NCBI GenBank assembly: GCA_921293015.1
Contig: OV121082.1
Coordinates: forward strand, 45,838,971 to 45,902,970
Reading direction: 5' to 3'
DNA length: 64,000 nt
DNA from: Phorcus lineatus
Lineage: Eukaryota > Mollusca > Gastropoda > Trochida > Trochidae
Notes under the pieces: model-generated
Told to the model about the DNA's origin: nothing
The model's database searches: none
The model's input: only the letters and a program-made list of their open reading frames with translations
In this document: positions 22,021 to 33,054 of the stretch, piece after piece
How the letters are laid out: each line of letters starts with the position of its first letter
Numbering within the stretch: the stretch's first letter is position 1
Translations under genes and position numbers: made by a program

Positions 22021-24267
22021 GTGGACCTTTGCGATAGTGAAATTAACGTTCTGTTAAAGGGAATGAAATTCACGCCATCACCATCCAAAGGAAACCCACA
22101 AGAACTTGAAAAAGATATTCAAGACTTCTCTAGAAAATTAAGACTTTTGGAATACTTTAGCCCAGACCCAAATGATTCAATGCAAGACTTAGAAAATTCA
22201 CATTCTTACAATGATGATTCAATAGTTCGCAATAAGAGTAAGTTTACTCCTAAGGCAGGGAGAAATAGAACAATCGAACAAATTAAAGAACTAAAAAATT
22301 GTGAGCAACCCGCAAATGTGAAATCCAACATTAGTTTCAATGAACGCAAGGCCATTAAATCATTATCGGAAAATGACTCAATTATCATTAAAGAAGCTGA
22401 TAAAGGAGGGGCAATTATAATCATGGATAAACCATATTATAAAAACCTTGCGTTGTCAACCATTGGCGATCCAAATTATTATGAACAAGTAAACCACAAA
22501 TCAGATAATGCATCATTTTCGAAGTTAAAGAGATTAGTTAACTCTTATTCTCCCTGCCTTACAGATAAGGAACAAGATTACTTAACTAACTTTGAACCTA
22601 AGACTAGTAACTTCTATGGATTACCAAAAGTTCATAAAAGTGTAGATATAAAGGAGGGTTGCCATGCTTCGAATACAGCCTATGTCAAATTGCCGGCCCC
22701 TACGGATCTAAAACTAAGACCAATAATAGCGGGACCTCAATGCCCAACACATAGACTTAGCAACTTTGTAGACATCCTCTTAAAACCATTTACAAAACAT
22801 GTGAAAAGTTATTTAAGAGATACAACAGATTTTCTCAACCAGCTACCTACAGAAACAAATCCAAATACCAGGTTAGTATCATTTGATGTGACTAACCTTT
22901 ATTCAAATATACCTCATGACTTAGGTATAGAAGCAATTAATTATTGGTTGGATAAACACTCCCATGAGTTACCTGAGAGGATTTCAAAAGATTTCATTAT
23001 AGAAAGTGTGAAATTTATCCTTACAAATAATAATTTTCATTTTAATGAAAACTATTACAAACAAATAAAGGGGACAGCCATGGGAACGAAAATGGCGCCA
23101 ACTTACGCCACACTTGTGCTAGGATACCTAGAAGAGTTATTATACCGTAAAGTTGGCCAAAAGTTTGGAGTTGAAATCGAAAACGAATTCAAAAAAAGTT
23201 GGAAAAGATTTCTGGATGACTGTTTTATATTATGGACACAAGGTAATGATTCCTTGAAAGACCTACATAATATACTTCAAAATTTACATCCAAGTCTATC
23301 ATTCACAATGGAAGATAGTACCGAAAAGTTAGCATTCTTAGATGTAATGGTAACTTTAAAATCAGGAAATATAGAAACTGATATCTATTACAAACCTACA
23401 GATTCCAAACAGTATTTAGACTATAGGTCCTGCCATCCGCGCCATATTAAAAATAGCATTCCATATTCCCTAGCCCGTAGAATATGTACCATAGTATCAG
23501 ACCCGAATAATCTAAACTTGAGGTTGAAAGAATTAGAGAGATTATTAAAAGCCAGAGGGTACCCTGATAACATCATTTTGGATGCTATAACAAAGGCCCG
23601 TTCCTTTAACCGGGAAGATCTTCTAAAACAAAGACAACAGGAAAACAATTCGGCAGCCCTACCTATTGTTACTACATTTAACCCCTGCAATCCAAATATC
23701 TATCCAAATGTGAAAAACTATGTACAGGCGCTAGACGCATGTCCAAAACTAAAGCACGCTCTAAAAGATACTAAAATGATAAACAGTAAACGGCAGAGCA
23801 AAAACCTGAAACAACTGTTATCTAAAGCGTGCTTTAAAGATCAAAAACCTGAATTAGGTGGAAGTATCACAAAATGTAATAGGCCGAATTGCGGCACTTG
23901 TACACACATTTTAGAGTTAAATTCATTCACCTTTAGGAATAATTCAAAATTCAAAATAATGGAAAACATGTCTTGCGCCTCCAGAAATCTAATATATGTA
24001 ATAACATGCGCTGGTTGTTGCGAAGAGTATATTGGTCAAACGGGGGATACATTAAGGGCGAGAGTCCGAGTGCATAAACAACAGATAAAAACACCAAATT
24101 ATAGATGTATTCCCCTGAGCGCACATATAGATGGATGCGCAAAGAATTGCAATCCCCAGTTCACAATCTGTCCTATTTACAAAATGCGCACAGATAATGA
24201 AGAGCTGAGGAAAATTAAAGAACGATTCTTTATTGATGGATATACCCCGAAATTATATTGTAACTAA
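22021..24267 (+). CDS. Penelope-like ORF2 (reverse transcriptase + GIY-YIG endonuclease), right copy
   Basis: The start given is a GTG codon, but the frame is open upstream to 21949, so this is probably the downstream part of an ORF1-ORF2 fusion. Order: basic N-terminal region; KGGAIIIMDKPYY (~128-140); FYGLPKVHK (198-206), a Penelope-like hallmark; KLRPIIAGPQ (231-240); RT motif A with D289; motif B GTAMGTKMAP (351-360); motif C FLDD (397-400); KLAFLDVMV; a CNRPNCGTC finger; GIY-YIG nuclease from residue 656 (NLIYVITC...EYIGQTGDTLRARVRVH). All catalytic motifs are present and the frame is unbroken. Confidence 0.95.
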   Translation: MDLCDSEINVLLKGMKFTPSPSKGNPQELEKDIQDFSRKLRLLEYFSPDPNDSMQDLENSHSYNDDSIVRNKSKFTPKAGRNRTIEQIKELKNCEQPANVKSNISFNERKAIKSLSENDSIIIKEADKGGAIIIMDKPYYKNLALSTIGDPNYYEQVNHKSDNASFSKLKRLVNSYSPCLTDKEQDYLTNFEPKTSNFYGLPKVHKSVDIKEGCHASNTAYVKLPAPTDLKLRPIIAGPQCPTHRLSNFVDILLKPFTKHVKSYLRDTTDFLNQLPTETNPNTRLVSFDVTNLYSNIPHDLGIEAINYWLDKHSHELPERISKDFIIESVKFILTNNNFHFNENYYKQIKGTAMGTKMAPTYATLVLGYLEELLYRKVGQKFGVEIENEFKKSWKRFLDDCFILWTQGNDSLKDLHNILQNLHPSLSFTMEDSTEKLAFLDVMVTLKSGNIETDIYYKPTDSKQYLDYRSCHPRHIKNSIPYSLARRICTIVSDPNNLNLRLKELERLLKARGYPDNIILDAITKARSFNREDLLKQRQQENNSAALPIVTTFNPCNPNIYPNVKNYVQALDACPKLKHALKDTKMINSKRQSKNLKQLLSKACFKDQKPELGGSITKCNRPNCGTCTHILELNSFTFRNNSKFKIMENMSCASRNLIYVITCAGCCEEYIGQTGDTLRARVRVHKQQIKTPNYRCIPLSAHIDGCAKNCNPQFTICPIYKMRTDNEELRKIKERFFIDGYTPKLYCN

Positions 24268-24379
24268 TATTAAATCATGTTGACGTCGCATTTACTATAC
24301 ATATTTTAGTGGTATGCATATGACGTCATGAATTACGTCCCTTGCCATTGTTAACGCTATACTATTAGCAACACAATGT

Positions 24380-24432
24380 ATAAGTTACCCTGATGATCAC
24401 TATGTTGTGAAACCGGTTGGTAATGAACTTAT
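24380..24432 (+). ncRNA. Hammerhead-like ribozyme motif, right element
   Basis: Type I layout: ATAAGTT, then CTGATGA, a TCAC/GTGA hairpin, AAAC, a CC-GGTT-GG mini stem III, a GTA triplet and AACTTAT closing stem I. It sits about 40 nt from the element's 3' end, where hammerheads are known in Penelope-like elements. The conserved G-C closing pair of stem II is absent, so it may be inactive or only hammerhead-derived. Confidence 0.42.
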
Positions 24433-24469
24433 ATGAAGACCAATCTTCAGTTTGTTATTTTTAAAGAAT

Positions 24470-24545
24470 ATATATATATATATATACACGACTATGTGAA
24501 GTATGTTATATTTAATCTATATATATATATATATATATATATATA
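24470..24545. repeat. TA microsatellite at the right junction
   Basis: Two TA runs flank about 35 bp of unplaced sequence. After the second run, unit A sequence resumes with AACTCTGCACTTTACTC, as in B and C. Confidence 0.75.
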
Positions 24546-24887
24546 ACTCTGCACTTTACTCAAGCAAGACTGAAGTACAGTTTTACGCACCTAACCAAAA
24601 TTATGTATGATGTGTCCCAAATGTCTACTTTTCACTTCGTCTCTTTGAGGATTACAGCCTTTTGAAACAAACACAAAACCTGTGCTACATAGCTATGACC
24701 AATTCTCTTAATCTCGACCAAGTTGAGCACTTCTGTACTTTGACAGAACATAATACAATAACTATGAAATAGTTGTGAATAGTGGTATACATCTGTACTG
24801 TTTTACACATTATATTTCAATCGTCCTAAAGAGGTAATCATCTCTGAACATAAGGTAATAATAGCATAAAACATAATAGCATTAAAT

Positions 24888-24922
24888 CTGTCTGTCTGTC
24901 TATCTTTCTGTCTGTCTGTCCC
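24888..24922. repeat. TCTG microsatellite
   Basis: Short TCTG/TCTA array. The equivalent in unit B is at about 37016-37048. Confidence 0.7.
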
Positions 24923-26564
24923 ATAACTTCGTCAGGAGGGTATTTCCAAATCTCATTGACAGGTCAACAATGATCCCTAGATATGCCTTTTAAGGGTTGA
25001 ATGTACAACTTAATTTTTTGTGGTTTCCATGGAATCATAACTAAAAAAGTGCCTTTGACAAAATTATTTGTCTTGTGCACGTCTCCTAAACTAAACAATG
25101 CATATGTCGACCATAAACACTAGATTTGCCTACTAAGATTAACACTCAATATTTGAGGTTTATCTTTTGAGTTTTCCATGGAAATAAGACTAAAAACAGT
25201 AACTTTATAGCAAAGGCAGTTTGTCTGGAGCATATCTCCAATATCCGCACTAACTAAAAGGCACTATTGCACGCCTTTACGGTTTAAATTGGCTTTTTCA
25301 AGGTCTACAAGGACTTACGCATTCACTTAAGATTTCTATCGATGCAATGAAATACGTTAGAAACATTCTTTACAAATGACCTGCAATCAACAATGAAAAC
25401 GTTAAGACAGCCGCTGTCGGCTTGGACATATAAAATATCTATGGTAAGCTGTGCACAAAACGGATAAATTATGGACAGTTGAAAAACGGCTGAACTAGTA
25501 TTGTTTGCAGCTATTGAATTTACCTAAACTCTGAACTCAGAACAGAGAATGAAATATGTTTAATGAAAGCAATGTTGTAAATTAACCGATTTAATAACAC
25601 AGCATTAGCATTGTTATCAGATTGACCAAAGCGGCTGCCATTTCCGCTTTTCTGGTTTTGAGCAAAATTTATATATTTCCGATATCGTAGTTTATGTGGA
25701 TTTAATGCAACGTTGCATTTATTACTTCCTGCCTTTAATAATCAACTTTACCACCTGAATACGTAACTATTGTTGAAAATTTACAACTTAGATTACTTGA
25801 GTGAGGATCTTGAGTAATATCGATAGATATGCAGTATCTGTGCATTCGTTGTTTTTACGACATATTGGTGTGCACTAATGCGTTTTAATACACATTAAGC
25901 GTTTTCCCTTGATATTGTTTTGAGATTTTTAAGAATTGATGAACAATAATTTTTTCAATAAGTTTTCAAAAATATAAAACGCCTCGGAAACCTATAGTCG
26001 ACTGTTAATAAATTCAGATCAATGTGTCTTTTCCTATTTTTAAATTGTCTGACTTAAGCGTGAAGCAGGTGTATGTCAGTTTCCCTCGTTTATACACTTG
26101 TTGCAGTGTTGATCTATACTTCATAAACAGTTACCTTCAAAACAACATTAACATTCCAATAGTTTATGTTAATATCAAACAAATCAGAAAAATATATCAA
26201 AGATTTCTTGATAAATGAAATATACAATTACATATATAGAAAGATTTGAAATTGATCAAACATGATGCATTTAAAAACACGGTCAGTGTGGGAAATGGTT
26301 CTGTCACGACAGCTGCGCGTATACTTTCAAATGTAAAGTTACTGTCACGGAACCTGCTTAACTTAGAGTAATAACAAGGTTTTGAACAACATGAATAAAT
26401 TTCTTACAAAAATATTGACACACAAATGATATCGCACACATTTCATTCACTCACCGACCACATATTTTACTCACCTTCAACATCACGTGCACTCATCGCA
26501 TCAAACCACACATGCAAACTTTCCTATCAAAGACACATGTTCATACTCAGTTCACATGAATGTT

Positions 26565-26893
26565 GGGAAAAAAGTCACAGGAAAAAAGTCACAAATTTGA
26601 CTAAGGAAAAATCTCAGAGGAAAAAAGTCACAATATTTTAAATAATAACAGTAACATACATTTAATTTCATAATAATACACATTAAACAGAAAACATTCT
26701 ATTCTTCCTATGTATACTAGACAGCACTATCTTAAGAAGGTCACAATACATTAATTGTCTGTCTGGGTCATTGTTGAGCACTAATTAACTGACTACTTAA
26801 TGGCACTAAGGTCACAGCTCACTGACTAAATAATGAAAACACTTCATTCAATTTCAATTTTAAGCCTTCATGTTCAGTTTCAATCAGTTCAAT
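26565..26893. mobile_element. MULE-1 left end, interior lost (unit A)
   Basis: Begins with three copies of GGAAAAAAGTCACA (26566, 26580 and 26619) and then matches the left end of the fuller MULE-1 copy (39443-39768) collinearly. Homology stops at 26893, just where the transposase coding region begins in the fuller copy, and unrelated sequence (26894-28654) takes its place. Confidence 0.75.
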
Positions 26894-27236
26894 ATTCCTT
26901 ATCAAGATAAAATACGAGGTCAAGATCACACAACATTGAATGACGTGAAAAAAGACCCTCACTTTTCGTGCAAATTGATACCGCTAACTTATCAACAATT
27001 AGGCATATGACTATCGTTATCTGGTCATTTGCATCAACCCTTGTAGTTTCTAATGTCTTACCTGCAATGTTCGTCATCGAAATGAGATCAGAGATCTTCA
27101 AAATGATATTTCAATCGACAAGTAAGTTGACGTTGTCTTAATCCCGTGTAAGCGTTGACTAGGCACCGTCTATACATGTTGTCAATGTAATGCGCGATTC
27201 CCGCAGCGTGTTAGATAACACAGACCAGTTAACGTT

Positions 27237-27391
27237 GCAGCCGCTTAATGGCTGCCTCAAAATGGCTGCGCCCATGAATTTCGACGTGGAGAGGTCTTAT
27301 ATATAGACCTCTCCACGGAGCAGTGCGTCATGCCGCTCTCAGTTATCCCCCTTTGTAGTGGCGCTAGCATCGACCGCCATTAAGCGGCTGC
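27237..27391. repeat. 155-bp palindromic element (MITE-like)
   Basis: Perfect 16-bp outer inverted repeats (GCAGCCGCTTAATGGC at 27237-27252 and its complement at 27376-27391) surround an inner palindrome with 12-bp arms (GTGGAGAGGTCT at 27286-27297, complement at 27305-27316). Nested palindromes without coding capacity suggest a small non-autonomous transposon. No clear target duplication is visible. It sits 53 bp before the ATG of the adjoining gene relic, so a regulatory role cannot be excluded. Confidence 0.55.
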
Positions 27392-27443
27392 AAATACACA
27401 TTGACGTTGAACGTGATTAAATTTGACGTTTTAATCGAAAATA

Positions 27444-28586
27444 TGGCCAAGAACAAGAGCAAACCTTATGAACGTGTATCGGGGAGAATTTGTGCCATCA
27501 AAGAGCCAAAGAAATCTCCGTATATGGAAGGAAACGCGATGTACAGAGCATTAATTGCCACGGAAGGAATGCCCCTGCTTGTTTCCCTATCACCTCCTTG
27601 ATGAAGATGGACGTCGTGCTTGGGTGTTAACCGGAAATATTTTCATCGGGTAGCAGTGTGGTATGTATTTTTCAAGATAATGATTGGCAAAATAGATAGT
27701 ACCATATGATAATAAACAAATCGAGATATATATGTTATATTGAATTATTAACCCCCTTGATGATTGAATATCAATAAAATTATGCACATGCATGGAATAA
27801 TATTATAATTATTATTTTATGTAAATTAGGGGGGAAAAATTATGAACGTTTGTCATTTTTCATTACCTGAATCGAAAAAGCATATATTGTGTTTGCAGAA
27901 TGTTTACAAAATACGTTATTCACAGTGTCAGAGTTTGTGAGATATGTAGTAATCCATTTTATTAAATGAAATAACATTGTCCCAAGGTTTTTAGTGAATT
28001 ACTTAATTTTTAATTTTTTCCAGATATGCTCAATTCACTTTTGGATAGCCATCCAACCAATCAAAATCTTGATCAAGTCTTGCATTTGGGATATGAAAGG
28101 AAGGTAAGTGTACTTTTAATCTAATGTCTAGTTTGACTATGATGGATTACAATGGAAATGTATTGGCACATGTTTTACAGTTTTATTTTGTGTTCAATGA
28201 TGTGATACAAATAAATATTACAATGTCAATTTATCATCAAAATTGTATTAAAGATATTTATGAGATTGTTTTTTTGCTACTCAATGATTGAAATGTTGAA
28301 TTAGTTTGTTATATTTTCAAATTCTTTTTTCCAGGTGACAGAGGGAAGAAGGGCCATCGTGAGACACCCTCTGGCTGATGTGCCTACCACAGGGAGCAAT
28401 ACAGTGGAAGAGGATTTCCAAGCTGAACCTGAATTGACAGATAAACATGTATCTGCAGCTGAAGTTGACAATAGCGATTCACCACATGACCGTCACTGTC
28501 TTCACAGACCTATGAACATATTTGTTACCAGACCTGTCGCAGTACAAGTTGATGTAAGCAAGTCAGTTGATCACTACATGCAGTGA
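27444..28586 (+). pseudogene. Three-exon gene relic of unknown family
   Basis: Exon 1 starts at ATG 27444 (MAKNKSKPYERVSGRICAIK) and could end before GTATGT at about 27660. Exon 2 is 28024-28103 with a clean acceptor (TTTTTTCCAG) and donor (GTAAGT). Exon 3 runs from 28335 (acceptor TTTTTTCCAG) to a stop at 28584-28586. Exons 2 and 3 join in frame, but exon 1 needs one frame change near 27590 and has a TAG near 27650, so it looks disabled. I recognise no domain. It occupies the place where the MULE-1 interior should be in unit A, so it may be captured or replacing sequence. Confidence 0.5.
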
Positions 28587-29303
28587 AGCAATACACAACT
28601 AAAACAAAGAATGCCCATAGAGTTAAACTTAACATTCAGGCTTTTAAGAATATTGAATCACTTAACATTAAAATGTAGACTATGTCAATGACCCTTCTGC
28701 AAAGCGTGTTCTTTGTACTGTAATCTACCTATAGGAAGGTAGGCAATCTCAGATCAGAAAATCAGCGGGGTTCAATCTGATTTTAATGAGATCATTGTAT
28801 TAAATTACTCATCCTTGCAAGCAATTACTTCACAGCAACACTTTGGTGAACTGGTACCTAGAGTTACAGCTTAGTCCAGGTGTATTGCACGTTGATTACT
28901 TACTTACATTGCCACTAGAGTTTTGATATAATTAGAAAACCAGAGAGCAATATAAATCAACGTGTTAAGTATTTACATTGTTAAAAAGTGTCAATACCTC
29001 CATTCACCATTATGATTATGCTGAAATTAGAGCCGTTGTTACAGGTTACAGATTTAGCATATATCTGAGGCGGCACAGTCAAACTTTCCATACCTCTAAG
29101 CCGACTTCGATCGTCTTAACTTTTTCATTGCGGATTCTAGGTGAACTGTAAAGAATATTAAGTATTTCGTTGCATGGTTAGAAATCTAAAGTGAATGTCC
29201 TCATATTCCTTGAAATAGCCAATTTAAACATAAATAGCGTGCTATAGCGCCTTTAAGCATCCCATAATTGTGAAAAGTAATTAATTAAGAAGAGAAATTC
29301 AAT

Positions 29304-29620
29304 GCAATACGTTATGAAGTTTCACTGAATCTATTGGTGCGGGTTATTTCAGGACTGCTATTACTGATGAAATTTGTCAAGAGTACTGGAACATTCTTCC
29401 CTGTGTGACCGCGGATGGATATTTGTAATTTCCTCCAAATCAGCCCCAGGCGTGCTCAATGGATGTCAAAACAGGGGAGAGTGAAGGCCACTGTATGTGA
29501 TTCCAGTCGTTCTGTTTGCAGAAACTTCATGGTATGCCTTGCTGTATAGGACATTTGCGCTATCTTGTTGCAGACGTTGATTGGTCATTATGTGAGGGAC
29601 AACGATAAACTAAAATCGTC
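29304..29620 (-). pseudogene. Tc1/mariner transposase relic, unit B copy
   Basis: Same relic as 12134-12415, with additional small insertions (for example an extra TGTA near 29543) that break its frame further. It shows independent decay after duplication. Confidence 0.65.
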
Positions 29621-29944
29621 CTGCTTGAACGTAGTGCTGGCGGTTAATCTGCCATGTAAGACAACAAGGGGTTCAGTCAAACACATTGATTTGGTCCCAG
29701 ATCAATAAACTTTCAATTCGGTCATCCCTCATTCTCTTAAAAAAATTGGTTTATTCAGAGGCAGTTCGGTAGAATGTATTTTTAAATTATTAATTCTGTG
29801 TCATACAAAATGAAACACCCGTTCCTCTCTTATAACGCTACAATCTCACAAATTGACTAAAAAAATTCTGGAGTGACCGGTACGTTGCTCCGCACTCACG
29901 CTCTCCCGAGCGATATGATTGGTCCTTTGCGGGGAGCAACTTAT

Positions 29945-30380
29945 GGCCTCAGTCCAAAATTAATTTCCAGTGCATTTATCATTAGTTGCATGGGTCACTG
30001 ATAAGCTACCTGACATTGCGCGACTGGGGGACTTGTTTTGAAGTGAAAGTACATACTCTCGACACTACAAAATCGCAGACTAAACTTGGTGTTGACCATG
30101 CCGATTTTGAAATATGAATGAAAACTGTCAATATACACTGGCATGCCAGCAAAAGCACATGAAACTGACCAAAATATGCAAACTCTATGACCCACACCCA
30201 TTAAAAAATACTCACTCAAAAAATTTAGAAAAATTAGTTCTTACCTCTCAATGAAATCCAGAAACACATGTATCCAATGTAAACAAACCTAGAAAATGAT
30301 ATCCCACAATACACTACTATTTCATCATTTCCTCCTCTCCCACAACCACTACCGGGTCAAAATTACTGTGACCTGAGGCC
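29945..30380. mobile_element. 436-bp non-autonomous element, B-specific, with empty site in A
   Basis: Ends are inverted (GGCCTCAGTCC... and ...GACCTGAGGCC). Unit A has uninterrupted CTTATAGTCGCTG at about 12752, while B has CTTAT, the element, then TATAAAGTCACTG, so a TAT (or TA) target duplication of 2-3 bp flanks it. There is no coding capacity. A 3-bp T-A-rich duplication would suit a Harbinger-type element, but the superfamily is uncertain. Confidence 0.75.
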
Positions 30381-32459
30381 TATAAAGTCACTGTAATCCA
30401 ACATTTCGGAGTGGTTTGGACGGCGATTTTTTTCTGAAGCGGCTCCACCATGAATTTGATCGCTTATACAACCTGGGTACCTGTAAACGACCTATAATAG
30501 GCGAAATTAAAGAATTATTCCTTCAGAGTTATAAATTATTTGTTGGCTTTGAGAATACTAATGGAAATAGTATTTTACAAATGGACTATTATAGATAGAA
30601 ACAGTTATTACTTCCTAGAGATGTTGTATTCGCTTCATTTTAAATGAGAGTTTTGCATTTAATAACTATGAGCTATATAGAGACCTGTTAGAGGATATGG
30701 AACAGGGGTTATTTTGTTTAGCTATGAGAGTTAATTGTTGTTTCGAAAGTCAATGGTCCATATGAATAAATGAAATTATTCAATAAACCCCAAAATAGAC
30801 TTCGTTCTTTAAGCTGCATATTAAGTGTGATAATGAATATTGACCAGGGAGTTTTCTTAAATTCCCCTGAATAGAGTTTGAATAAAGTGTTTCTCCAACT
30901 TATTAACGGATTTGTGACAGGCCGGGAGCACCAAAACAGTTGTCGCTTAGCTGCATGAAGGCCGATATATGCTTACGTCAGAGAATCACCAAGGCCTTCC
31001 CTAAGTGATGTTATGGATGGAACAGAGCAAAGATCGGAATGTCGGTATGAACACATTCACTATGAGGGCCTGAGATGATGTATTGATAATAATTCGACTG
31101 CCAAAGGTACAGCCACGAACAATCTCTGACTCCTTTACTTCGACATTATGGTTTATTTCACTCTAGTTGTCAACGTCGGGATTGGCAGTGTTATGACTTT
31201 GGAGTGAGTTTTAAACTTTCAAGGCTGGTCACCGATGTTGGTAACCAATCGCGCGTTTCTGTTAATGATCAAGACTCGATATATCTTTAAAAACTTTAGA
31301 AGCAGAAAAGTGACGTCAATCGACTTTTTGCGTTGTTACTTGGTACTTAAGCCACGAGGCATAAGTAAGACATTCTATGACTTGAAAGAACTTAGTGGGT
31401 AAAATGTATGACAACAAACTTCTTCAAAAGTTAGATTTTGTTCCCTGCTCACTTCAGATTTCAATCACAAAAAAATGATTATGTCACCTTTAAAGTTTGA
31501 CTGAAATGCGACCTGGCAACATTCCGTGATTCAGCAAAATGTATTTAAATTTAACAATGACTTAACTTTCTGATTTCGATTGATAAACAAACAGCTTATT
31601 ATCACCAATGAAAAAAACTGAAAGGGCCAGTGATCAAGTGTGAGTCGTGCCGCGTGACGTAAAAGGCGATCCCTTTAACCTCCAAGCGTTTCAACATAAT
31701 CGATTAATTGATGTTTGATATTTTTATTAATTTGTATTGTTCTAAACGAAAGACAGTGCTTTAATACGATACCATTCGCATTATCACACAGCATGTGTAC
31801 ATCAATTAGGACGTCTGCCCAATTTTGTCATAACAATCAGACTGGGTTAAAAAGTCTAATTGTTTATGACAAACAGGTGTCCAGTATGTAGTCCTTTTGC
31901 AATCAAATCTCTAATTACACATATTGCATTTTCACGCCCTGGACCCGTTGGTAACTAGCGATTTATCTCCAACGTCCTGTCATAATGACGTAAACCTTGG
32001 CATTCGACTGTTACTTAGTATTTTGTCACGACGTCCAATCATTATGAATCAATGAACTTGTATAATATATATTAAACCAATAAATTGAAAAATGAGATCG
32101 ATTGGGAATGTTATCCAAAATTCTTTAGGAATTTATGGGATGTTTCTAACGCTTGCGCCAGGTATGTTATTACGTCATTGACTGTCAGATTTAAAGACAA
32201 AGACATAACCAGGCGGTGTGAGATGTCATACTAGATAACAAGATACGCTAGATAACTACAAAATAACCAACCACCTTAGTACTATGTTGTCACGTAAGTT
32301 CATTAAAAGAAAAGAAAATGTTCTGCTCAATATAAAATGCAAATGTCACCACAGTAAACATATATGAAATTGTATACCGTTCATTAATTACTTATTTTTT
32401 TAGACGATTTACTCGTCATTTCAATAAAAAAAACATTATATAATAATATTCAGATTCAG

Positions 32460-33054
32460 TTTATTCAGTATTTTGGGCCATTAGGCCTATAATACAAGTA
32501 CAGATGCAGATAACATTTGATTTTCGCGTGGTAACAACATTTCGATAATAGAAAACATGTTTTAAATACATTGCTATAGCTTTGATAACATCGATATTTT
32601 TTTAATTTAGAAGACTCGACAATATTTGTTTATCTCTCACAGGAAAAGATACAAATGCTAAATATTTATCACGAAGATGAGAGTACTTTGAACATTCACA
32701 TAGTACATGGAATTCGTCTTCTATGTTACCAGAATTACAATGTGTACATATATATTCACAGAAATCACTAGGAACTTCCTTATTTTTACGTAAATCATTA
32801 ACTTTAAAATCATGGAAACCAATTCGAAATTTACACAGTGTCCGTTTTAATGCCTTTTCTTTCAAGTTCAAAATATAAAATTCTGGCACAAGTAAAGATT
32901 TATGCGTTGAATAGTAATTAAGATATTTAGAATTGTGTATGGACATAGACCATTCTTGTGCAGACATATCTTGGAGACGTTGCTTAAATACCGATAAAAA
33001 TAAATTGTCATTTCCGACCTCTTGAAAAATTATATAACAATACGTGTTATTCAA
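32460..33054 (-). pseudogene. LINE C-terminal region, unit B copy
   Basis: The best-preserved copy of this LINE tail: about 150 residues ending with the zinc-knuckle-like CTHCNSGNIEDEFHVLCECS then KYSHLRDKYLAFVSF. This pattern closes the ORF2 of several non-LTR retrotransposon clades. Only the C-terminus is present, so the insertion was 5'-truncated. Its 3' end carries GGCCTAATGGCCCAAAATAC and CTGAATAAA on the minus strand. Confidence 0.72.

Larger units (their letters stand above)
21101..24471 (+). mobile_element. Penelope-like element, right copy
   Basis: Contains ORF1 from an internal codon, the ORF1/ORF2 overlap, complete ORF2 and the 3' terminus ending TTAAAGAATAT in a TA repeat. The 5' end of ORF1 is missing because the left copy is joined there. 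Endonuclease-bearing Penelope-like elements form one of the major retroelement classes and copy themselves by target-primed reverse transcription in the nucleus. I cannot assign it to a named clade with confidence. Confidence 0.9.
11481..26893. repeat. Segmental duplication unit A (interrupted by the Penelope-like pair)
   Basis: Homology with unit B starts abruptly at ACTTAACATTAAAATGTAGA (about 11481 here, 28655 in B) and continues collinearly through a Tc1 relic, a LINE tail, the secreted-protein gene and the left end of MULE-1. About 6 kb (18461-24471 plus short junctions) is an A-specific Penelope-like insertion. A also lacks about 165 bp that B (about 34255-34415) and C keep downstream of the gene. 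Stretches without named features inside the unit (12430-14825, 15400-16916, 24546-26564) are non-coding unit sequence. Confidence 0.88.
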
